DNA from: an uncultured Chloroflexota bacterium
GTDB lineage: Bacteria > Chloroflexota > Anaerolineae > Anaerolineales > Anaerolineaceae
Direction: 5' to 3'
NCBI GenBank assembly: GCA_902795255.1
Contig: CADBKS010000111.1
Location: 1-9,627, forward strand
Length of the DNA: 9,627 bases
Made by a program: the position numbers and the translations under genes
In this document: positions 5,369 to 9,627 of the stretch, piece by piece
How positions within the stretch are numbered: the first letter of the stretch is position 1
Layout: each line of letters begins with the position of its first letter
The notes under the pieces: generated by a model
What the model saw: only the letters and a program-made list of their open reading frames with translations
Told to the model about the DNA's origin: nothing
Databases searched by the model: none

Positions 5369-7003
5369 ATGGAGAATCAGTCTGCAGCACAGAATTCCGG
5401 ATATTTTTCCCGCAGCAAATGCAGTTCTTTTTTCTTTCTTTTGCTGCTGTGTGTTTTCTTTTCCGGCTGTGCGGAGATCCGAAATTTTTATACTGACAGC
5501 GGGATTTCTCTTCGGGAGGTAAGTATATCCTGTGACGGGCTGCGTTATATCATTCAGGTGCCCGCGGATGCCAATGTCGCGGATGCACTTCAGTCTGCTA
5601 AAATCAGTCTGGGTGATCATGACATCGTCACGCCCTCATCCCAAATGCCGGTTCCCGCAAACGGTGAGATCCGTGTTGTACGGGTGACAATGGATAATGT
5701 CATAACGGAGGAGATCCTGCCGTTCCAGAGCCAGGTCGTCCGCAATGAATCCATGCCGGACGGTGAAATGCGCATCATTCAGCAGGGCCGGAACGGCCTT
5801 CGGCAGATCACGACCAGGTATACCTATGAGGATGGTGTACAGAGCGGCAAAGCCGTTGTCTCCGCGGTCACGGTGAAGGAACCGGTCCCGGAGATCCTGA
5901 TGCGCGGGGCGAGAGCTGAATATGCCCCGATTCGGATCACGGGCAAACTGATCTACATTTCTGACGGGAATGCCTGGATGATGGAAGGTTCGACCGAAAA
6001 CCGTACGCCGCTTGTTTCTACTGGAGATTTGGATGGACGGATCCTTGATCTCTCATCCGACGGCAAATGGCTTCTCTTTTCCAGAACCGGCAGAACGACT
6101 GAAGTGAATGGTCTGTGGATGCTGGATGTTTCTGACTGGAATGCGCAGCCGATCTCGCTGCGGGTCTCCAACGTTCTTCATTTCGGAACATGGCTACCGG
6201 GCAATACCCGCAGATTTGTTTATTCAACGGTAGAACCTTCTGATCAGACTCCGGGCTGGAAAGCTGTCAATGATCTGCGGATGCAGTTTGTCAGTGATAC
6301 CGGTATGCTGATGACTCAGGAAGAGATCCTTGCTCCGGACCAAAGCGGGGTATACAGCTGGTGGGGAACGGAATTCGCGCTTTCGGAAGACGCACGTCAG
6401 CTGCTTTATGCATCACCTGAAAATATCGGTATTGTTGATCGTCTCAGCGGAGAAAAGCAGGTCCTGGTCCGCTATATGCCGTACGAAAAAACCCGGAGTG
6501 ACTGGGCCTGGATCCCCGGTTTTTGCTGGAATTCGGAGAATAACGGTTTTTACTTTACATTTCACGGGACCGCGGACGGAAATGTCCAGACTTACGAACC
6601 ATCTGATTATCACATCGCCTTTTATGATCTTCAGACGGGAACTTTCAAAACGCTGGTCAAAAGCGCGGGACTTTTCTCATATCCGAGTATTTCTCCGATT
6701 TTTTCCGGTGGTAAGTCTTATCTTGCGTGGATGCAGACGGATCTTCCCCAGCAAGTTGAGTCGGAGCGCTACCGCATCATGATGAGTGATACGGATGGAA
6801 GCAATGAAAGGGTCGTATATCCTGCACGCGGCAGCAGCGGGTATATCACACCGCAGCATCTGGTGTGGTCACCGGATACGACGGAAGACAGTTCCTGGAT
6901 CGCATTTCTTTCCGATGGCAATATCTGGCTGGTCAATCCATTTGCCGGGATCTATAACCAGATCACTTCTGACAATTCGATCACAAAATTTATCTGGGAA
7001 TAA
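5369..7003 (+). CDS. Lipoprotein with DUF348-like, G5-like and beta-propeller domains
   Basis: The 544-residue product begins with a lipoprotein signal: basic RSK (15-17), a hydrophobic run (21-31) and the lipobox FSGC, with C34 the predicted lipidated residue, so it should sit on the outer face of the membrane. Residues about 49-109 (REVSISCDGLRYIIQVPADANVADALQSA, then DHDIVTP and NGEIRVVRV) resemble a DUF348 ubiquitin-like domain. Residues about 105-182 (EEILPFQSQVV, MPDGEMRIIQQGRNGLRQ, VPEILMRGA) match a G5 domain, a fold linked to cell-wall or glycan binding. From about 185 to the end, repeats such as GKLIYISDGNAW, DLSSDGKWLLFSR, ALSEDARQLLYAS, LVWSPD, SWIAFLSDGNIWLVNP look like TolB/PD40 beta-propeller blades. 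There are no catalytic motifs. AGGAA lies 7 bases before the ATG. A surface sensor or binding role is inferred. It pairs with the exported-protein gene upstream. Confidence 0.88.
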   Translation: MENQSAAQNSGYFSRSKCSSFFFLLLLCVFFSGCAEIRNFYTDSGISLREVSISCDGLRYIIQVPADANVADALQSAKISLGDHDIVTPSSQMPVPANGEIRVVRVTMDNVITEEILPFQSQVVRNESMPDGEMRIIQQGRNGLRQITTRYTYEDGVQSGKAVVSAVTVKEPVPEILMRGARAEYAPIRITGKLIYISDGNAWMMEGSTENRTPLVSTGDLDGRILDLSSDGKWLLFSRTGRTTEVNGLWMLDVSDWNAQPISLRVSNVLHFGTWLPGNTRRFVYSTVEPSDQTPGWKAVNDLRMQFVSDTGMLMTQEEILAPDQSGVYSWWGTEFALSEDARQLLYASPENIGIVDRLSGEKQVLVRYMPYEKTRSDWAWIPGFCWNSENNGFYFTFHGTADGNVQTYEPSDYHIAFYDLQTGTFKTLVKSAGLFSYPSISPIFSGGKSYLAWMQTDLPQQVESERYRIMMSDTDGSNERVVYPARGSSGYITPQHLVWSPDTTEDSSWIAFLSDGNIWLVNPFAGIYNQITSDNSITKFIWE

Positions 7004-7036
7004 CAGAAGACACGGATCTTCAGTGTATCGTAAATA

Positions 7037-7075
7037 AAATAAAAGGAAGACCGTACAGTGCGGTCTTCCTTTTTG
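7037..7075. terminator. Strong two-way terminator between the lipoprotein gene and gnd
   Basis: AAAAGGAAGACCG (7041-7053) and CGGTCTTCCTTTT (7061-7073) form a perfect 13-bp stem with a 7-base loop (TACAGTG). A T run follows on the plus strand (TTTTT ending at 7074), and an A-rich stretch precedes it (AAATAAAATAAAA), which gives a U tract on the minus strand. It lies between two convergent genes and should end both transcripts. Confidence 0.93.
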
Positions 7076-7095
7076 AATTCTCCGGATGCGTTTCG

Positions 7096-8550
7096 TTATG
7101 CGTTATAAGTCGACGCTGCGGTCATACCGCCTTCTCCGGTCCAGTTTGTGTGAAAGAATTCTCCGCGCGGGCAGTCCAGCCGTTCATATGTATGGGCGCC
7201 GAAATAATCCCTCTGTGCCTGCAGCAAATTTGCGGAAAGACGCTCGGTGCGATAGGCATCATAATAGTTCAGTGCGCTGCACATTGCCGGAACGGGAATG
7301 CCGCAGCGGATGGCTTCCGCGCAGACTGTGCGCCAGCCTGTCTGGGCTTTCTCGACGATGTTCCGGAAGGTGTCGTTCAGCAGCAGGTTCGGCAGGTCCG
7401 GATCTGCATCAAAGGCCTTTTTGATATCACCGAGAAATACGCTGCGGATGATGCAGCCGCCCCGCCACATCAGGGCGATATTTCCGTAATGCAGATCCCA
7501 GCCGTAGGTTTTGGCTGCGTCGCGCAAAAGCGAAAAGCCCTGCGCATAGGATATGATTTTGGATGCGTAAAGTGCATCCTTGATCGCGGCGAGCATCTGA
7601 GAGCGGCCGACAGTGCATTTCATGTCGGGCCCGTGAAGGATTCCGGATGCCTCGGTCCGTTCGGCTTTCATGGCGCTCAGACAGCGGGCAAATACGGCTT
7701 CGCCGATGAGTGTCAGCGGAATACCCTCATCCAGTGCGGCGATCGAGGTCCACTTTCCGGTACCTTTCTGGCCTGCTGTGTCGAGGATTTTATCCACCAG
7801 CGGCTTCCCGTCTTTATCTTTGAAGGCAAGAATGTCTGCTGTGATGCCGATGAGGTAACTGTCAAGTTCCCCTTTATTCCATTCTGCAAATACTTCATGC
7901 ATTTCGTCCGCAGTCATTCCAAGCAGGTCGCGCATCAGCTGGTATGCTTCGCAGATGAGCTGCATATCACCGTATTCGATCCCGTTATGGACCATTTTTA
8001 CGTAATGGCCCGCGCCGTTGGATCCTACCCACTCGCAGCAGGGTGAGCCGTCTTCAACTTTCGCGCAGATCGCCTGAAAAATCGGCTTGACGAACGGCCA
8101 GGCCGCATCTGATCCGCCCGGCATCATGGAAGGCCCTTTCAATGCTCCTTCTTCACCGCCGGAGACGCCGGTCCCGACGTACAGCAGCCCTTTGCTTTCG
8201 GCATAAGCTGTCCGCCGTATTGTGTCCGGGAAGTGCGAGTTGCCACCGTCAATGATGATATCGCCGGGTTCCAGAAGCGGAATGAGCTGGTCGATCATGT
8301 CGTCGACCGGCTGCCCGGCTTTGACCATGATCATGATTTTTCTCGGCTTTTCTAGCTGTGCTGCAAGTTCCTGCAGACTGTAGGCGCCGCGGATGTTTTT
8401 CCCTTTTGCGCGGCCTTCCATAAATCGTGTAACTTTTTCGGCTGTCCGGTTCCAGACGCTGACAGTGAATCCTTTGCTTTCCATGTTGATCGCAAGGTTT
8501 TCACCCATCACGGCCAGACCGAGGATGCCGATATCTGATTGCTTTTTCAT
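7096..8550 (-). CDS. gnd: 6-phosphogluconate dehydrogenase, decarboxylating
   Basis: The enzyme oxidises and decarboxylates 6-phosphogluconate to ribulose 5-phosphate in the cytoplasm, the third step of the oxidative pentose phosphate pathway. The 484-residue length is normal for the long bacterial form. Visible features are the Rossmann motif IGILGLAVMGENLA (7-20), NRT at 34-36, where R35 fits binding of the NADP phosphate, DGGNS (101-105), GVSGGEEGALKGPSMMPGG (128-146) with the conserved substrate-binding GVSGGEEGA, and KMVHNGIEYGDM (185-196) with the family's catalytic Lys185 and Glu192. LDTAGQKGTGKWT and the C-terminal GEGGMTAASTYNA tail complete it. I chose the ATG at 8550: it follows AAAGGA at good spacing and matches the usual start, whereas the frame extends 59 codons further upstream with unrelated sequence. 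It probably forms a single-gene transcript. The other oxidative pentose phosphate genes are not in the window. Confidence 0.98.
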   Translation of the reverse strand: MKKQSDIGILGLAVMGENLAINMESKGFTVSVWNRTAEKVTRFMEGRAKGKNIRGAYSLQELAAQLEKPRKIMIMVKAGQPVDDMIDQLIPLLEPGDIIIDGGNSHFPDTIRRTAYAESKGLLYVGTGVSGGEEGALKGPSMMPGGSDAAWPFVKPIFQAICAKVEDGSPCCEWVGSNGAGHYVKMVHNGIEYGDMQLICEAYQLMRDLLGMTADEMHEVFAEWNKGELDSYLIGITADILAFKDKDGKPLVDKILDTAGQKGTGKWTSIAALDEGIPLTLIGEAVFARCLSAMKAERTEASGILHGPDMKCTVGRSQMLAAIKDALYASKIISYAQGFSLLRDAAKTYGWDLHYGNIALMWRGGCIIRSVFLGDIKKAFDADPDLPNLLLNDTFRNIVEKAQTGWRTVCAEAIRCGIPVPAMCSALNYYDAYRTERLSANLLQAQRDYFGAHTYERLDCPRGEFFHTNWTGEGGMTAASTYNA

Positions 8551-8570
8551 AAAAGATCCTTTCCAGCCTT

Positions 8571-8629
8571 CATGATCCAACGAGGGCTGATCTCTTAATC
8601 TAAAGTATAAACGAAGTTTGAGGATCATG
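8571..8629. repeat. Inverted repeat CATGATCC / GGATCATG around the gnd promoter
   Basis: CATGATCC at 8571-8578 and its exact reverse complement GGATCATG at 8622-8629 are 43 bases apart. They flank the proposed gnd -10 box and transcription start, and the outer copy touches the -35 box. They could be two halves of an operator or simply chance, since an 8-base match within about 60 bases is not rare. Confidence 0.35.
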
Positions 8630-8633
8630 CCAG
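8604..8633 (-). promoter_or_regulatory. gnd: Likely gnd promoter
   Basis: Read on the minus strand, CTGGCA (plus complement at 8628-8633) is a 4/6 match to the -35 consensus, and TATACT (complement at 8604-8609) is a 5/6 match to the -10 consensus, with an 18-base spacer. Transcription would start near 8597 and give a leader of about 47 bases ahead of the gnd ATG. Confidence 0.5.
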
Positions 8634-8687
8634 TATTGCCGGCGGATGGTGAAGCATATGCGTAAAATGCTGTGTGGACGGACGGCC

Positions 8688-8850
8688 TTACTTCATTTTG
8701 GGCAGGCTGAACTGCAGCCCTCCGCATGCCCAGTCCTCAACCTCTTTGGAATCGATCCCGAACGGATAAAGAACTGTCGCCGCAGCCCTGCCGAAGAGCA
8801 GCCGGTATTTGGGGCGGTCTATAGACTCCGGGGCTATTTTTTCCGTAAGC
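8688..8850 (-). pseudogene. Possible gene relic or small unknown ORF in the gnd-aspA gap
   Basis: The 446-base gap between gnd and aspartase contains no recognisable complete gene. On the minus strand, the last 54 or so residues of an open frame ending at TAA 8688-8690 look protein-like (KLTEKIAPESIDRPKYRLLFGRA, then VLYPFGIDSKEVEDW and LQFSLPKMK). The part upstream of about 8850 in the same frame (first Met at 8957) is a Leu/Ser/Pro-rich run that does not look like a real N-terminus, and I see no ribosome binding site. It may be the C-terminal remnant of a lost or truncated gene, or a chance open frame. I do not recognise the family. Confidence 0.25.
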
Positions 8851-8913
8851 TTCTGAAAGCAGCAGAGAGGTATTGAGAAGCCGGGACTTGTCAGGTTCAG
8901 AGAAACCAGAAGG

Positions 8914-8948
8914 AGCCGGAAAGCTGGAAGAAGCCGGAAGACTGGAGC
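8914..8948. repeat. Short imperfect tandem repeat upstream of aspA
   Basis: Two 17-base units, AGCCGGAAAGCTGGAAG (8914-8930) and AGCCGGAAGACTGGAGC (8932-8948), match at 13 of 17 positions with an 18-base period. They lie in the purine-rich leader just before the aspA hairpin. They could be paired protein-binding sites or slippage; nothing else supports a function. Confidence 0.35.
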
Positions 8949-8968
8949 GGAGGGCACAGTGCCTTCCG
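8948..8968 (+). promoter_or_regulatory. Hairpin in the aspA leader
   Basis: CGGAGGGCA (8948-8956) pairs with TGCCTTCCG (8960-8968) over 9 positions, with one G-T wobble and a 3-base loop. It ends 16 bases before the aspA ribosome binding site. No T tract follows, so it is not an intrinsic terminator; a role in mRNA stability or translation is possible. I found no convincing -35/-10 pair for aspA in 8640-8980. Confidence 0.45.
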
Positions 8969-8996
8969 TCTTGTGAGAGAAAAAGGAGGAGCCAGG

Positions 8997-9627
8997 ATGA
9001 AGACGAGACTTGAATCAGATTCGATCGGAACCAGAGAAGTGCCGGGCGATGCGTATTACGGCGTACAGTCCCTGCGCGCACAGGAAAACTTTTCCATTAC
9101 CGGTCATCCCATGAATCAGGAATTTCTTCGAAATCTGGCTCAGGTCAAGAAAGCGGCGGCTATTACCAACCGGAATGCGGGCGTTCTGGACAGCAGACGG
9201 GCGGAAGCGATCATCAAAGCCTGCGAAGAGGTCATGGAGGGCAACTTTGCAAAGGAATTCATCGTCGACGCCATCCAGGGCGGCGCGGGAACCAGTGCCA
9301 ACATGAACATGAACGAGGTCGTCGCCAACCGCGCAAACGAGCTGCTGGGCGGAAAACCTGGTGATTACAGCCTGGTTCATCCGAACGACCACGTCAACAT
9401 GGCCCAGTCCACCAACGATGTGATTCCGACCGCCGGAAAGATGACCGTGCTGACGCTCCTGAGCCCCCTGCTGGAAGAGCTGGGAAGGCTCCAGGAGGAA
9501 CTCTCCGCAAAGGCTGTCGAATTCCGCGATGTCATCAAGATGGGTCGCACGCAGCTGCAGGATGCTGTCCCTATGATGCTGGGACAGAGCTTCCAGGCCT
9601 ATGCGGATATGGTGGCCCGGGACTGCA
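8997..9627 (+). CDS. aspA: Aspartate ammonia-lyase, N-terminal part (3' end outside window)
   Basis: Aspartase reversibly splits L-aspartate into fumarate and ammonia in the cytoplasm. The frame starts at ATG 8997, seven bases after a strong AAAGGAGGA site (8983-8990), and stays open to the right edge, giving 210 residues of an enzyme that is usually about 470. It belongs to the aspartase/fumarase superfamily: GTREVPGDAYYGVQSLRAQENF (11-32), QGGAGTSANMNMNEVVANRA (94-113), HPNDHVNMAQSTND (128-141) and KMGRTQLQDAVPMMLGQ (181-197). The GRTQLQDAVP form, with Gln rather than His, and GTREVPGDAYYGV favour aspartase over class II fumarase. The catalytic GSS loop lies beyond the window and cannot be checked. 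Codons end in C or G more often than in the upstream lipoprotein gene, which may mean high expression or a different history. It diverges from gnd across a 446-base gap. Confidence 0.94.
   Translation, partial: MKTRLESDSIGTREVPGDAYYGVQSLRAQENFSITGHPMNQEFLRNLAQVKKAAAITNRNAGVLDSRRAEAIIKACEEVMEGNFAKEFIVDAIQGGAGTSANMNMNEVVANRANELLGGKPGDYSLVHPNDHVNMAQSTNDVIPTAGKMTVLTLLSPLLEELGRLQEELSAKAVEFRDVIKMGRTQLQDAVPMMLGQSFQAYADMVARDC

Noticed and set aside
7150..8046. 298-codon open frame on the plus strand opposite gnd
   Set aside because: Antisense to a complete and well-conserved gnd; rich in Cys and of no known family. It is a shadow frame.
8551..8727. 59-codon upstream extension of the gnd frame
   Set aside because: The extension lacks similarity to 6-phosphogluconate dehydrogenases, crosses the likely promoter, and a good ribosome binding site precedes the ATG at 8550.
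8817..8826. Perfect 10-base palindrome GTCTATAGAC in the gnd-aspA gap
   Set aside because: A palindrome of this size is expected by chance in a region of this length, it has no loop and is not placed near a convincing promoter.
8640..8996. Search for a tRNA, small RNA or mobile element end in the longest gap
   Set aside because: No cloverleaf, no terminal inverted repeats with target duplication and no transposase fragment were found; only the items listed above stand out.

Overview
The window looks like a conserved housekeeping stretch of a bacterial chromosome with intermediate GC content and strong AGGAGG-type ribosome binding sites. The gene set fits an anaerobic Chloroflexota bacterium of the Anaerolineae type: scpB, an RsuA/RluB pseudouridine synthase, a polyprenol-phosphate mannose synthase, tyrS, an exported protein, a lipoprotein, gnd and aspartase, next to a long coiled-coil protein. 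This placement is an inference from gene content and protein style only. I see no phage, insertion sequence, CRISPR array, tRNA or rRNA.

Layout. Positions 3-962 (+) hold the C-terminal part of a long coiled-coil protein that begins upstream of the window. It converges on a minus-strand gene group, with a two-way hairpin terminator between them. Read on the minus strand, that group is scpB (4630-4061), an RsuA/RluB-family pseudouridine synthase (4057-3176), polyprenol-phosphate mannose synthase (3080-2352) and tyrS (2312-1035). The gaps are 3, 95 and 39 bases, so this is probably an operon, with a possible extra promoter in the 95-base gap. Divergent from scpB are two plus-strand envelope genes. 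The first (4726-5280) encodes a small exported or membrane-anchored protein, possibly lipid-binding. The second (5369-7003) encodes a lipoprotein with a DUF348-like domain, a G5-like domain and a beta-propeller. That gene converges on gnd (8550-7096, minus), again with a strong two-way terminator between them. After a 446-base gap, aspartase begins at 8997 (+) and runs off the right edge.

The genes cover chromosome segregation (ScpB), translation and rRNA modification (TyrRS, RluB-like), activated mannose for envelope glycosylation (the mannose synthase), cell-surface functions (the exported protein and lipoprotein), the oxidative pentose phosphate pathway (6-phosphogluconate dehydrogenase) and aspartate-fumarate metabolism (aspartase). 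Most of this is ordinary. The least ordinary items are the domain architecture of the lipoprotein, its pairing with the small exported protein, the unidentified coiled-coil protein, hairpins around several translation starts, and a possible gene relic in the gnd-aspA gap.
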